DNA of 64,000 nucleotides from Ruminiclostridium papyrosolvens DSM 2782 (GCF_029318685.1 NZ_CP119677.1:4827001-4891000); one strand, 5' to 3'. Shown: positions 1 to 8,686, counted from the stretch's first letter. Program-made: numbers and translations. Notes: generated by a model not told the origin, from the letters alone.

Positions 1-68
1 TTATAATATGCAATTCGAAGGCTTAGGCGATTAATACTACAAAAAGAGGTGTTAACCTGTACATAATT

Positions 69-102
69 GTATCAATGATTGCTTCCAAGCTTCCATTGAT
101 AC
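69..102. other. Unassigned hairpin
   Basis: A 9-bp inverted repeat (GTATCAATG at 69-77, CATTGATAC at 94-102) encloses a loop that has a small GCTT/AAGC pairing of its own. No run of T follows on either strand, so it is not an obvious terminator. The flanking bases 1-124 hold no gene I can support. Function unknown. Confidence 0.4.
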
Positions 103-124
103 GAATTATACTCGCGTACATACC

Positions 125-155
125 AAAAAGCTGAAAAATTAATTTTCAGCTTTTT
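125..155 (-). terminator. Intrinsic terminator after the DUF438 gene
   Basis: A stem of about 13 bp (AAAAAGCTGAAAA paired with TTTTCAGCTTTTT) begins directly after the stop codon of the minus-strand DUF438 gene. It is A/T-flanked on both sides, so it could also stop plus-strand transcription. Confidence 0.75.
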
Positions 156-156
156 A

Positions 157-1389
157 TTATGTGGAGGATGCCAGTCTCTTCTCCCCGGTAATGTCCTGTA
201 TTGGTTTAATATCCTGTGTAACCTCAATAGTACCCAGATATTCACCTTTAGCATTTCTGACTGCAAAATACCTTATATACACAAACTTATCTCCCATCTT
301 TATCCAGAAATCTTCGTTATCCTTTTTACCGGAGCTTAAATCCTCTACAATTTTCTCTACAATATGAACACTTGCAGGAGGATGACAGTTTTTCACTTCC
401 CTGCCTATAATAGCCTTTGTTCTGGCAAATATTCTTTCCTTCCCCTGTGTAAAATATTTAACAATACCATCCTTGTCTACAAAAGTCATATCCAATGGAA
501 GTGTATTCAGTATTGCATTAATTTCGTTTGGGGACATAATACCGGCATCAAACTTAATATAACCGTTATTTGAAGGCTCTTCGCCTGCACTTTCCACCTT
601 TTTTTCCACGCTTATTTTAACGGGTTTCCATTTAACAGCATTCTCCAAAAGGCTGTACCCGATTTCACTGCTGCCCTCTTCAATAATAAACCATTCGTCT
701 TCAGACAGGGTCTCCATAACCATAGGAAAAAGTATATTCTCTTCCTTGAAAATCATCTCTTTTACTCTTACTGCCGTCTCTTCTGCCTTGTCTGCCAGCT
801 GTTCCTTGTTTACATTGCTGTAGTCCGATAAAATTGCCCTTACGACCTTTATCGCATCCCGTATTTCATCATCAACTCCCCACATTACCTTTGGAGGTGC
901 TGTGATTTGGTACTTCTCCATAAAAGGGAACAAAAGATTCTCTTTTCTTAAATAGTGCTTATCAATTTCCCAAAGTTTTTCAAAGTCATTTCTGAGATTC
1001 TGTATATTCTCATGTGTATCCTGACTTCGGAATTTTTCAATATCTGCTCTGATTTTGTCAATCAGGCTTTCAATTTTCTTATTTTCCAGTTTAAAAGTGT
1101 GAACAGGGTGTCCCGGCACATCCTCCGGCTTTTGGGGTCTGTGAATTTCCTCGATTGAGTCCTTGAAAACTGCCGCATGGACATCGCAAAGTCTTTGCAC
1201 CTCTTCCACAGGCATTCCGTCCATCATAAGGGAATGCTCCATTTCAGATATTTCAGTAGGAGATACTCCTTCTATGAGCTTTGCAAACCGCTCTTTGACT
1301 TCATCTACACTTTTACCACTATGCAATTCTGAAATAAGCTCTTTTAAAATTTTTTGCCTGTATTCTCTGTTATTGATTACTTCGCTCAT
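157..1389 (-). CDS. DUF438 / hemerythrin / PAS domain protein
   Basis: The 410-residue protein has three parts: a DUF438-type helical domain (about 10-80), a hemerythrin-like helical bundle (about 90-235) with iron-ligand candidates in HPVHTF, HYLRKENLLFP and EENILFP, and a C-terminal PAS domain (about 290-405). The family is thought to sense oxygen, nitric oxide or redox state through a di-iron site. No output domain is present, so it probably signals by protein contact. The start is the ATG at 1389, which has AAAGGTTGG upstream; the open frame extends further but would overlap the DUF1858 gene. That gene lies 13 nt upstream on the same strand, and the two are probably co-transcribed. Family assignment is firm; ligand and role are inferred. 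Confidence 0.85.
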   Translation of the reverse strand: MSEVINNREYRQKILKELISELHSGKSVDEVKERFAKLIEGVSPTEISEMEHSLMMDGMPVEEVQRLCDVHAAVFKDSIEEIHRPQKPEDVPGHPVHTFKLENKKIESLIDKIRADIEKFRSQDTHENIQNLRNDFEKLWEIDKHYLRKENLLFPFMEKYQITAPPKVMWGVDDEIRDAIKVVRAILSDYSNVNKEQLADKAEETAVRVKEMIFKEENILFPMVMETLSEDEWFIIEEGSSEIGYSLLENAVKWKPVKISVEKKVESAGEEPSNNGYIKFDAGIMSPNEINAILNTLPLDMTFVDKDGIVKYFTQGKERIFARTKAIIGREVKNCHPPASVHIVEKIVEDLSSGKKDNEDFWIKMGDKFVYIRYFAVRNAKGEYLGTIEVTQDIKPIQDITGEKRLASST

Positions 1390-1402
1390 AAATACCAACC
1401 TT

Positions 1403-1630
1403 TCATTCTTTAATGCTAAAGCCCTTTGCTGCAAGTATTTCTTTTAGTTTTTGCAGCTCTATACCCTTCATAGCAGCTCCTTTAGGTATTGTCATTATAC
1501 GCCCTGCCGTATTCAGCATACCCGGCGCGGAAATATTCTCAAATCCCATTTCTTTCAGAATACCTATCATTTCAGGATATTCCTTGCAAATATCGTATAC
1601 TGATTTTGATAAATCAATTGCCTTTGACAT
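1403..1630 (-). CDS. DUF1858 domain protein
   Basis: A 75-residue protein that is almost entirely a DUF1858 domain. It opens with IDLSKSVYDICKEYPEM, then ILKEMGFENI and a PGMLNTAGR stretch typical of the family. DUF1858 often sits beside or fused to DUF438, and here the two genes are 13 nt apart. The start MSKAIDL at 1630 was preferred over an upstream in-frame ATG because it begins at the domain boundary. Biochemical function is not established. Confidence 0.8.
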   Translation of the reverse strand: MSKAIDLSKSVYDICKEYPEMIGILKEMGFENISAPGMLNTAGRIMTIPKGAAMKGIELQKLKEILAAKGFSIKE

Positions 1631-1710
1631 AATAAACACCTGCTTCCAGTCTTTAAAACCAATAATATTCATTTAGTATTTCCATATATATGCAAAATTA
1701 TTAATGCTTA

Positions 1711-1758
1711 AAAAATAAAACAGCCGTTAAAAGCAACTCTCATATTGCTTTTAACGGC
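1711..1758 (-). terminator. Intrinsic terminator
   Basis: A perfect 14-bp stem (1723-1736 with 1745-1758, loop of 8) is followed on the minus strand by a T-rich tract at 1711-1722. It ends the MscS-DUF951-unknown gene group and separates it from the DUF1858/DUF438 pair. Confidence 0.85.
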
Positions 1759-1774
1759 CTCTATCCCATAAGGA

Positions 1775-2110
1775 TTAAAGACATACCTTTTGTTTTGTTT
1801 CACCTTCAATTTTACCGATACCGTAACCGTAACAAAAAGATTGATACATACTTGTTACTATCAGTGAATGTAAGCAATCTCTTTCTTCTTCATTAAGTCC
1901 CATGTCCATTGTCCGCATAAAATTTCTGGTTTTATCACGGGCAATGAGCTTTATAGCTTCTCTTGTACCTGCCAAATCTTTTTCAAGTTTTTCTTTTCCC
2001 TGATGCAGGTAGTCTTTTATGATGGTCTCAAATGTTTGTGATGGTTGCACCTTGTTAGTATCTGCCATTTCAGCCTCCATGTCTTTCATAATATTACTAA
2101 GTGTTTCCAT
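1775..2110 (-). CDS. Hypothetical protein, 111 aa
   Basis: I do not recognise this protein. It is soluble, acidic to neutral and predicted helical, with a charged central stretch (KDYLHQGKEKLEKDLAGTRE) and a C-terminal part containing a Cys in SFCYGYGIGKIEG. There is no signal peptide or membrane segment. The start at 2110 has AGGAAA 8 nt upstream. The DUF951 gene lies 12 nt upstream and a strong terminator follows, so it is the last gene of the MscS-DUF951 group. Confidence 0.65.
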   Translation of the reverse strand: METLSNIMKDMEAEMADTNKVQPSQTFETIIKDYLHQGKEKLEKDLAGTREAIKLIARDKTRNFMRTMDMGLNEEERDCLHSLIVTSMYQSFCYGYGIGKIEGETKQKVCL

Positions 2111-2122
2111 GACATGGATTTC

Positions 2123-2332
2123 CTATACATTCCCTTCTTCCGATACCGGGGTTTTGATAATCTTCTTTACGCTTTTTTCAAATTTAGTTCTTGCAAGCAT
2201 CACTTGGTGAGCACAGCCGACACATTTTATTCTGAAATCAGCCCCGGTACGAATTATCTCCCATTCCTTGCTGCCACAGGGATGCTGTTTTTTCATTTCA
2301 ACTATATCACCAATTGAAAATTTATCAGGCAT
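2123..2332 (-). CDS. DUF951 domain protein
   Basis: A 69-residue protein matching DUF951 from end to end: FSIGDIVEMKKQHPCGS at the start, then a TGADFRIKC-GCAH segment. The Cys pattern (PCG, KCVGC) suggests a small metal-binding or nucleic-acid-binding beta fold. In Firmicutes, DUF951 commonly follows an MscS-type channel gene, as it does here (15 nt downstream of mscS). Function unknown. Confidence 0.85.
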   Translation of the reverse strand: MPDKFSIGDIVEMKKQHPCGSKEWEIIRTGADFRIKCVGCAHQVMLARTKFEKSVKKIIKTPVSEEGNV

Positions 2333-2347
2333 AATCCATTATTCCTT

Positions 2348-3184
2348 TCATTCCGGCCTTATGAGTCGTGTTCTGTCAAAAAACTCAAGCCCGTTTTTCT
2401 CAAACTCTTCCTTTATTTTAAGACGTATATGCCGTTCAATCTCCCACTGTTCATTTGGAAGTGTCCGTGCAGTAATCCTCAGATTCATACTTTGTTCACC
2501 AAGACTGGTTATCCCAAGTATTGACGGGTCTTCTGTAAACTTGTCAAATTTCTCTTTAACCTCATCACATACCTTTTTAGCAATCTCATTAACCTTTGCC
2601 ATATTGCTCGAATAAGCTATTGGTATATCTACAATAACCAGTTTGTTATCTCTGGTATGGTTTATAACCTTTCTTATTTCGCCGTTAGGAATAATATACA
2701 AATCCCCTGTAAAATTTTTCAGTCTTGTAACTCTAAGCTCCATATGTTCAACGGTACCCGTAAGACCTTCAATAGTTACCATATCGCCCACTGCATATTG
2801 ATCCTCAAGAAGTATAAAGAATCCTGAAATTGTATCCTTCACAAGACTCTGAGCCCCGAATCCCAAAGCAACACCTCCTACACCTGCCGCAGCAAGTATT
2901 GCCTTGAGGTCAAGTATCCCTGATAGTATTGTGAGCAACGCCCCTATATATACAGTGTATTTGAATATACTTATAGTCAGTGTTGATATAGTATCAATTC
3001 TTTTATCATCAATCTTAAACTTCAATTTCTTTTGTTTATCGAAAAGCTTCTTTATTACTGCCCTGCCTACTTTGACTAAGGCAAATGCAATGATAAGCAC
3101 AACTACAGTTTTAATTAAAGTCATTGCAGGATTATAAAAATCTCCAAGGAGATCTTCAAGCTTAACTTTTATAGTCCCAAGCAT
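2348..3184 (-). CDS. Small-conductance mechanosensitive channel (MscS family)
   Basis: The 278-residue protein is of YkuT/MscS size. It has three N-terminal membrane segments (about 18-40, 70-88 and 92-112). The pore helix and start of the beta domain are marked by GVGGVALGFGAQSLVKD, followed by the signature FFILLEDQYAVGD and a C-terminal alpha/beta vestibule. It opens under membrane tension to release solutes during hypo-osmotic shock. The start at 3184 has GGAGG 6 nt upstream. It is first in a group with DUF951 and the 111-aa unknown. Confidence 0.92.
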   Translation of the reverse strand: MLGTIKVKLEDLLGDFYNPAMTLIKTVVVLIIAFALVKVGRAVIKKLFDKQKKLKFKIDDKRIDTISTLTISIFKYTVYIGALLTILSGILDLKAILAAAGVGGVALGFGAQSLVKDTISGFFILLEDQYAVGDMVTIEGLTGTVEHMELRVTRLKNFTGDLYIIPNGEIRKVINHTRDNKLVIVDIPIAYSSNMAKVNEIAKKVCDEVKEKFDKFTEDPSILGITSLGEQSMNLRITARTLPNEQWEIERHIRLKIKEEFEKNGLEFFDRTRLIRPE

Positions 3185-3238
3185 CCTTTTCCTCCGCTTC
3201 CGTGTTTAAAAAATCTCCAAAGTGTTCTTCGGACTATT

Positions 3239-3955
3239 TTAACATACTGAAACAAGCCTTTCAAATAACTTTAAATGTGTTCTGTTCTTTTTCCACAAAT
3301 TCTCCGGGTGCCACTGGACGCTTAAAACAAATTTCTTGTTTTCATTGCTTATGGCTTCAATAATACCATCCTGAGAACGGGCATTTACCGTAAATCCCGG
3401 AGCAATTTCACTCACAGCCTGATGATGAAAGGAATTAACCTTGAGGCTATCCTCTCCAAAAATATTGTATAGGCAGGATGGTTTACGGATACTGACCTCA
3501 TGTATCTGAAACCACCTTGGAGCCTGCTGACTGTGTTTTAACAATGTGCCTCCATCGCTGCACTCAACGTATATGTCCTGATAAATACCTCCACCCGCTG
3601 CAATATTCATTATCTGACAGCCTCTGCAAATACCAAGAATAGGTTTATCCATAGCAAGGGCCTGTTGTGTGATAAAAATCTCCATGCTGTCTCGTATTGG
3701 AGAAATTTCGTTTGCGTATGGCATGTTTCCTTTACCAAAATATGCAGCATCTATATCCGGGCCTCCTGAGAGTATAAATCCGCTGCATATATCAAGATAT
3801 TCAACCCACGCACTTTTTTCTTCAGTTACAGGGATTATAACGGGTAATCCGCCGCATTGAATAATTGCCTCATAATAGTCGTCCTTTAAAGTACTGATAT
3901 TCTTGTCATAATCAAATGCAGCAGTGATTCCGATTATCGGCTTGCCCTTATACAT
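3239..3955 (-). CDS. Gamma-glutamyl-GABA hydrolase-like class I amidotransferase (PuuD family)
   Basis: The 238-residue protein is a stand-alone class I glutamine amidotransferase fold of the peptidase C26 type. The nucleophile Cys lies in PILGICRGCQIMN and the catalytic His-Glu pair in SVQWHPENLW near the C-terminus. FILSGGPDIDAAYFG is the conserved oxyanion-side segment. Family members hydrolyse gamma-glutamyl amides such as gamma-glutamyl-GABA. No other polyamine pathway gene is nearby, so the substrate is open. The start MYKGKP at 3955 is preceded by GGGGGATGG; two upstream in-frame ATGs are possible but lack a better site. Confidence 0.85.
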   Translation of the reverse strand: MYKGKPIIGITAAFDYDKNISTLKDDYYEAIIQCGGLPVIIPVTEEKSAWVEYLDICSGFILSGGPDIDAAYFGKGNMPYANEISPIRDSMEIFITQQALAMDKPILGICRGCQIMNIAAGGGIYQDIYVECSDGGTLLKHSQQAPRWFQIHEVSIRKPSCLYNIFGEDSLKVNSFHHQAVSEIAPGFTVNARSQDGIIEAISNENKKFVLSVQWHPENLWKKNRTHLKLFERLVSVC

Positions 3956-4000
3956 TTTTCCATCCCCCATCTTGATATTTAAATTTTCTGTCAACGAATA

Positions 4001-4036
4001 AAAACGGCCTTCCTCTGACTATAGGGAAAACCGTTT
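4001..4036 (-). terminator. Probable terminator after rubredoxin
   Basis: An imperfect stem pairs AAACGG plus TTTTCC with GGAAGG plus CCGTTT, followed on the minus strand by TTTTTATT. It lies between the rubredoxin stop codon and the PuuD-like gene. Confidence 0.6.
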
Positions 4037-4070
4037 CTCTTGTGCTTACGTTTTTTATTGTAAATATGCT

Positions 4071-4229
4071 TTATTGTTTTTCAAACATGTCCTTGCCTAC
4101 TCCGCAAAGTGGACAAACCCACTCATCTGGTATATCTTCAAAAGCTGTTCCCGGTGCAATTCCGCTATCAGGGTCCCCTTCTTCAGGGTCATAAACATAA
4201 CCGCATACTGTACAAACGTATTTATCCAT
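4071..4229 (-). CDS. Rubredoxin
   Basis: A 52-residue protein read directly from the sequence. It has two CxxCG-type knuckles, [17 protein letters not shown] and [15 protein letters not shown], the four-cysteine Fe site that defines rubredoxin. The length is typical of clostridial rubredoxins. It is a small one-electron carrier, often serving oxygen- or peroxide-reducing enzymes in anaerobes. A clear AGGAGG-type site precedes the ATG at 4229. It appears to be a single-gene unit with a hairpin downstream. Confidence 0.96.
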   Translation of the reverse strand: MDKYVCTVCGYVYDPEEGDPDSGIAPGTAFEDIPDEWVCPLCGVGKDMFEKQ

Positions 4230-4312
4230 AGTTACCCTCCTAATTTAATCCGAGCCTAAAAAGAAATTCCGGCTCATCGTATTGTAATTACTACAATATA
4301 TATTCCCAAATT

Positions 4313-4513
4313 TTATCTCGCATAACACCTTTTTTTAAAATTTCTTTCAATTTTATGAGCTCTTTGGTGTTTAGTCGGTTTATACTTCTGGGTATCCACA
4401 AAATCCTTTGTTTGTGGAGCCTCCGTATTTTTGGAAATCAAATATTGTATCTCATTATACATATAGGATTTAAATTTTTCAAGCCTTACTTTGATATTAT
4501 CACCGCTACTCAT
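4313..4513 (-). CDS. Hypothetical small basic protein, 66 aa
   Basis: Unrecognised. From the start MSSGDNIKVRLEKF at 4513, preceded by AGAGGTG, it is strongly basic at its C-terminus (KHQRAHKIERNFKKRCYAR), with no membrane segment. The good ribosome-binding site and the terminator just upstream at 4575-4609 support a real gene. Its composition could suit nucleic-acid binding, but that is speculation. Confidence 0.5.
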   Translation of the reverse strand: MSSGDNIKVRLEKFKSYMYNEIQYLISKNTEAPQTKDFVDTQKYKPTKHQRAHKIERNFKKRCYAR

Positions 4514-4574
4514 AAAAGCACACCTCTGTCCCCCTGCTCTTAATATTGCCAAGCAGTATTTATGTATTTAATTT

Positions 4575-4609
4575 TAAAAAGATTCTTAAGGGCAACTCCC
4601 AAGAATCTT
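4575..4609 (-). terminator. Intrinsic terminator
   Basis: AAGATTCTT and AAGAATCTT arms with an inner GGG/CCC pairing, followed by TTT and a T-rich tract on the minus strand, placed just after the LiaF-like gene. Confidence 0.75.
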
Positions 4610-4653
4610 CTTAATAACTAATACAGTATATGCATTTAATGAGCAAACGGCAC

Positions 4654-5169
4654 TTAAATTCTTCGATTTCGGGTTACTATTAAAATACCGCCCACTATGA
4701 GTATAATCGGTACAAGATAGGTTCTGAGTACCCATGAACTTCCCAGAGAGAAGGTAAAGAAAATAAGTGACAGTCCTCCAAGAATAAATACAGGAATCAA
4801 AAGTCCTTTTTCTCTCGTACCAAAAAGGTAAAGTTCAAAGAGTCCTACTGCAACTGCAAGTATAAAACCCGGCCACATAAAAGACCACAAGTCAAAGAGC
4901 ATTGAAATCTGGCAAGTAAGACCTGTTACAAGTAAGATTCCCCCCGGTACCAACAAGCCTGCATCCGGTGCCTTGGCTGTAAAGTACGCATAATGGAAAA
5001 TCACTCCGGGAATTATAAGGAACATAGGCCAGAAATGTGCAAAAAGAAAACCTATATCAAAAATATCAAAATAAATCTCAAATAAACCAAAATTACTAAG
5101 TAGGAATAGTACACCTAATATTATCAGTACCACTCCTGCAATCATGGTACCTCTATGCCTGTTACTCAT
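4654..5169 (-). CDS. LiaF-like (DUF5668-type) membrane protein
   Basis: The 171-residue protein is almost all membrane. Four to five hydrophobic segments start with GTMIAGVVLIILGVLFLLSN, the N-terminal repeat typical of LiaF/DUF5668 proteins, and later segments include FWPMFLIIPG, IPVFILGGLSLIFF and IILIVGGILIVTRNRR. It lacks the C-terminal soluble domain of true LiaF, so a role in a Lia-type envelope stress response is only a family hint. No liaRS genes are adjacent. AGGAGG precedes the start. Confidence 0.7.
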   Translation of the reverse strand: MSNRHRGTMIAGVVLIILGVLFLLSNFGLFEIYFDIFDIGFLFAHFWPMFLIIPGVIFHYAYFTAKAPDAGLLVPGGILLVTGLTCQISMLFDLWSFMWPGFILAVAVGLFELYLFGTREKGLLIPVFILGGLSLIFFTFSLGSSWVLRTYLVPIILIVGGILIVTRNRRI

Positions 5170-5291
5170 AAAAATCCTCCTTAAAAGTCCTTAAATAACA
5201 TATATAAGAATGGTTATACAGCTGTCTTGTTCTTATATACTATTATAAGTATAAACTTTTAAAAAGTCTGAATCAGAAAAAAATAAATTAT

Positions 5292-5906
5292 CTATGCCTC
5301 TTCTACTTTTACAGAGCCTTTTTCTGAAAGGGTATTTTCCCTAGAAACCTTCCACATAACGTATTTCAGCCCTGTTGCAACAATATCCGCTATTTTCATC
5401 ACTGTACCAAGTCGGGTATTCTGCAGAATCATAAATTCCATAAATCCTCCGGCATTAACAATACCGGTAATATGCATGTGCCCCACAGGCTCCAAATCCT
5501 TGTTCAGTGCAGAACCGGGTCTTATAGAGCCCTTCCCTACGGAAATAAAACCAACATGCTCTGTCCTTCCCAGTGACGCATCAACAGCAATCAGAAAAGG
5601 TTTTTCATAGTTTTTATATATTTTTTCAATAGTTTCCTGAAGATTCTTTGCATGAACCGGACTTTCCAAGTCACCATAAACATATACATTATTATAGTTC
5701 ATTCCTCTGAGCTTATATCCGATAATTGGCCCAAGACTGTCTCCCGTTGACCTGTCTGTCCCTATACATATAATAACAATCTCACGGTAGCCTTCTGTTT
5801 TACAGTTTGTCAATGTCTGGTACAGAGCATCTGAGAAAGATAAAATTGCAGTTGCATTATTAGAGTCAATATATTTTAAATTTTTAATCAGGCTGCCTAG
5901 ATTCAT
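5292..5906 (-). CDS. yyaC: Spore protease YyaC family protein
   Basis: The 204-residue protein matches the YyaC family, related to the germination protease GPR and the HybD-like fold. Markers are IVIICIGTDRSTGDSLGP near the N-terminus, VYGDLESPVHAKNL, IAVDASLGR and the C-terminal GSALNKDLEPVGHMHITG. The family is restricted to endospore formers, so it supports a sporulating host. The exact substrate is not established. No operon partner is obvious. Confidence 0.88.
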   Translation of the reverse strand: MNLGSLIKNLKYIDSNNATAILSFSDALYQTLTNCKTEGYREIVIICIGTDRSTGDSLGPIIGYKLRGMNYNNVYVYGDLESPVHAKNLQETIEKIYKNYEKPFLIAVDASLGRTEHVGFISVGKGSIRPGSALNKDLEPVGHMHITGIVNAGGFMEFMILQNTRLGTVMKIADIVATGLKYVMWKVSRENTLSEKGSVKVEEA

Positions 5907-6059
5907 ACAGCTATCACCATCTAATCCCTTCTATTATGATTTATGTAAGTAGTATTGACAAGAATAAGATTAAATAGTACGTTCTTAATAAACTATGTTA
6001 AAATATATGTAAATATAAAAAAAGTATGTTTTCAGCGATATACGAAAGGTTGATACTTA

Positions 6060-7181
6060 TTGTCAAATAAAATTGTTAAAGAATTTGCGTCTTCGGAAAC
6101 TAATTTCATAGAAGATATAATAGACGGAATGCAGGATTGGGTCAGAGTCATCGGCAAAGACGGCAGAGTTTTATTTGTCAATAAGCCTATGCGTGATGGT
6201 CTGGGCTATGACGTTGTTGGCAGAAAATGCTTTGAGGTTCTTGGCCGTTCCTCCCCTTGTCCCAATTGTATATCAAGCCTTAGAGGTAAAAATCTTCCTA
6301 ATTCAAAGGAAGAAACAATAAACGGGCGTGTTTTTTCGGTGACAAGCTCACCTTTAAAAAGTTTCCAATCAAACAACGTGGAAGCTATTATTGAGGTACT
6401 CCATGATATAACCGAACTCAAAGCTTTAAGTAAGGAGCTTGAAAAGCAAAACGAACAGCTTAAGGAGGATCTCTCCATGGCAAGAAAACTGCAATGCAGT
6501 CTTCTGCCCAAACAGCAGTCCGTTGGAGAAAATATAAGTTTCAGTTATATTTACAAACCCTGCGAAATGATTGGAGGGGATTTCCTTGACATATTTGAAA
6601 TTGACGAGGAACACGTAGGTATTTATATAGCTGATGTATCCGGACACGGCGTTGCAGCATCCATGCTAACAATGTTTTTACGTGCTGCTATAGACAAATC
6701 CTCACTGTCACCGGCAAAGGTGCTTACCCAGCTCTATCAAGAGTTCAATAAGAATGGTTTTGATGATGAACTTTATATATCCGTATTTTATGGAATAGTA
6801 AATATTACGGATTATAGTTTCTCATACTCAAATGCAGGGCTAAACGTCTCACCTATTTTATTTTCGGGAGATGACTTCAAGCTGCTGAGAGCCAGAGGCA
6901 TACCCATCAGTAACTGGGTGGATAAGCCCGAATATACTGAAGCAACACAAAAACTTAGTCCAAAGGACAGACTATTATTCTACACTGATGGAATAATTGA
7001 GATTAAAAACAGCTCCAATGAGCAGTTTGGTGAGGATAGAATCGTTGAGCATTTTTTAAGGAAAGGCTTAAACCCCTCAAGTATAATATCACAGCTCGTA
7101 GACAAGGCTTTGTCCTTTTCAAAAAGCAGTATACACGACATTATGGATGATATCACAATAGCTTTACTGGAAATGAAATAA
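6060..7181 (+). CDS. PAS domain-containing PP2C/SpoIIE-type serine phosphatase
   Basis: The 373-residue protein has an N-terminal PAS domain (about 15-125), a short coiled coil (about 120-145) and a SpoIIE/RsbU-type PP2C domain (about 160-373). Metal-binding motifs are GGDFLDIFEIDEEHVG, IADVSGHGVAASM and FYTDGIIEIKN. Such enzymes dephosphorylate anti-anti-sigma proteins in partner-switching pathways; no anti-sigma gene is adjacent. The PAS domain carries a Cys cluster (GRKCFEVL, SPCPNCISS) that may hold a cofactor or sense redox. The start is a TTG at 6060 with AAAGGTTG 8 nt upstream. Confidence 0.88.
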   Translation: MSNKIVKEFASSETNFIEDIIDGMQDWVRVIGKDGRVLFVNKPMRDGLGYDVVGRKCFEVLGRSSPCPNCISSLRGKNLPNSKEETINGRVFSVTSSPLKSFQSNNVEAIIEVLHDITELKALSKELEKQNEQLKEDLSMARKLQCSLLPKQQSVGENISFSYIYKPCEMIGGDFLDIFEIDEEHVGIYIADVSGHGVAASMLTMFLRAAIDKSSLSPAKVLTQLYQEFNKNGFDDELYISVFYGIVNITDYSFSYSNAGLNVSPILFSGDDFKLLRARGIPISNWVDKPEYTEATQKLSPKDRLLFYTDGIIEIKNSSNEQFGEDRIVEHFLRKGLNPSSIISQLVDKALSFSKSSIHDIMDDITIALLEMK

Positions 7182-7245
7182 ATATTGTTTATATTTGTTA
7201 TAATTAAATAGAAGACTTAAAAACATAATTAAGGAAGTGTATTTA

Positions 7246-8058
7246 GTGAGTATCAATGATATCGCACAAAAACTGGAAAAATTTAAGAACATGGGCTATA
7301 TAATACCCCATAAGTCCTTACTAAAAACTCCCCAACAGATTGAAGGTATACGCAAAAGCGGTGAGATTACTACTCAAATACTTGATTTATTGGAGAAAGA
7401 AGTTAAACCCGGCATTACAACAGCAGAAGTAGATAAAATTGTATACGAATATACAGTTGCACACAATGCAATCCCTGCACCACTGAATTACAACGGTTTT
7501 CCCAAAAGCGTATGTACTTCTATAAACGATGTCGTATGCCACGGAATACCTGATGAAAAAACCGTACTCAAATCGGGAGATATAGTCAATATTGATGTTT
7601 CTACCATTTTGGACGGATATTTTTCAGATGCAAGCAGAATGTATATGATAGGTGATGTTTCACCAAATGCAAAAAAGCTTGTAGAAGTGACAAAAGAGTG
7701 TCTTGATATAGGAACACAGCAGGTTAAACCCTTTGCATCAATAAATGATATAGGAAGAGCCATTGAGCCTTTTGCCAATAATCACGGTTATAGTGTTGTC
7801 CGTGATTTAGGCGGTCATGGTGTTGGGCTGTATTTCCATGAGGACCCACATGTCGATCATTTTAAGAGGAAGGACATGGGATTCCTCATACTTCCGGGAA
7901 TGGTATTTACAATAGAACCTATGATAAACGAAGGCCGTTATAGAGTCCAGATTGGAAGAGACAACTGGACTGTAACTACAAAAGACGGTTCTTTATCTGC
8001 CCAGTGGGAATATACTATTGCTGTTACAGGGACGGGTTTTGAGATACTTGCACATTAA
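7246..8058 (+). CDS. map: Methionine aminopeptidase, type I
   Basis: The 270-residue enzyme removes the initiator methionine from new proteins. Dinuclear metal ligands are visible: two Asp in VNIDVSTILDGYFSDASR, His in GHGVGLYFHEDP, Glu in VFTIEPMI and Glu in QWEYTIAVT. The HGIPD substrate His segment is present. The GTG at 7246 is chosen because AAGGAAG lies 8 nt upstream; the GTG at 7237 is too close to it. About 30 residues precede the catalytic domain (LLKTPQQIEGIRKSG). The gene overlaps the 3' end of hypB on the opposite strand by 35 nt. Confidence 0.93.
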   Translation: MSINDIAQKLEKFKNMGYIIPHKSLLKTPQQIEGIRKSGEITTQILDLLEKEVKPGITTAEVDKIVYEYTVAHNAIPAPLNYNGFPKSVCTSINDVVCHGIPDEKTVLKSGDIVNIDVSTILDGYFSDASRMYMIGDVSPNAKKLVEVTKECLDIGTQQVKPFASINDIGRAIEPFANNHGYSVVRDLGGHGVGLYFHEDPHVDHFKRKDMGFLILPGMVFTIEPMINEGRYRVQIGRDNWTVTTKDGSLSAQWEYTIAVTGTGFEILAH

Positions 8059-8686
8059 GCATCCAAGCTGCAAGTTCACTTACTCCTTCACCTGTTTTAC
8101 ATGATACTTCAATAATTTTTGCATTTTCATTTAATGCCTTAACGCCTTTGTAAAAGCTGTCTTTATCAAAGTCGATATAAGGCATTAAATCTGTCTTGTT
8201 AAGTACAACAATATCAGCAAGTTCAAACATTGAAGTGTATTTATAAGGCTTATCATGTCCCTCAGGAACACTGGCAATAACCATTTTTATACCTTCACCA
8301 AGGTCAAAGGAAGAAGGGCATACAAGATTTCCTACATTTTCTATAAAAAGGATTGTCCCATCCTTTAGTTGAAGACTCTCAGCAGCAGTCCTTATCATGT
8401 TTGCGTCTAGGTGGCATCCTCCGCCGGTATTTATCTGAATAACAGGATTACCCAGCTTGTCTATTTTTTCTGCATCAATTGAAGAGGCAATATCACCTTC
8501 AACTACAGCAACATTTGCTCTGTCACCAAAAGCTTCTATAAGCTTTATAATGGTACTGGTCTTTCCTGAACCCGGTGAAGCCATTATATTAACAGCCTTT
8601 ATTCCCTTACTTCTAAAATAACTCCTGTTTTCCTCTGCAAGCCTGTCATTGGCATGCATTATGTTTTTCATAACTTTTATTTCCAT
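8024..8686 (-). CDS. hypB: Hydrogenase nickel incorporation GTPase HypB
   Basis: The 220-residue SIMIBI-class GTPase helps insert nickel into [NiFe] hydrogenase. It has the P-loop ASPGSGKTS, the metal-site motif GGGCHLDANM, ENVGNLVCP and the guanine-specificity motif NKTD. It lacks the N-terminal His-rich nickel store and the Cys-rich start of E. coli HypB. The ATG at 8686 is used because the GGAGGT overlaps the in-frame ATG four codons upstream. It follows hypA and a TRIC channel gene on the same strand, downstream of the ech genes, whose EchE needs nickel. Confidence 0.94.
   Translation of the reverse strand: MEIKVMKNIMHANDRLAEENRSYFRSKGIKAVNIMASPGSGKTSTIIKLIEAFGDRANVAVVEGDIASSIDAEKIDKLGNPVIQINTGGGCHLDANMIRTAAESLQLKDGTILFIENVGNLVCPSSFDLGEGIKMVIASVPEGHDKPYKYTSMFELADIVVLNKTDLMPYIDFDKDSFYKGVKALNENAKIIEVSCKTGEGVSELAAWMLNVQVSQNPSL

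Noticed and set aside
1-124. End of an RNA gene or riboswitch at the window start
   Set aside because: Only one short hairpin is visible and no known RNA motif can be read.
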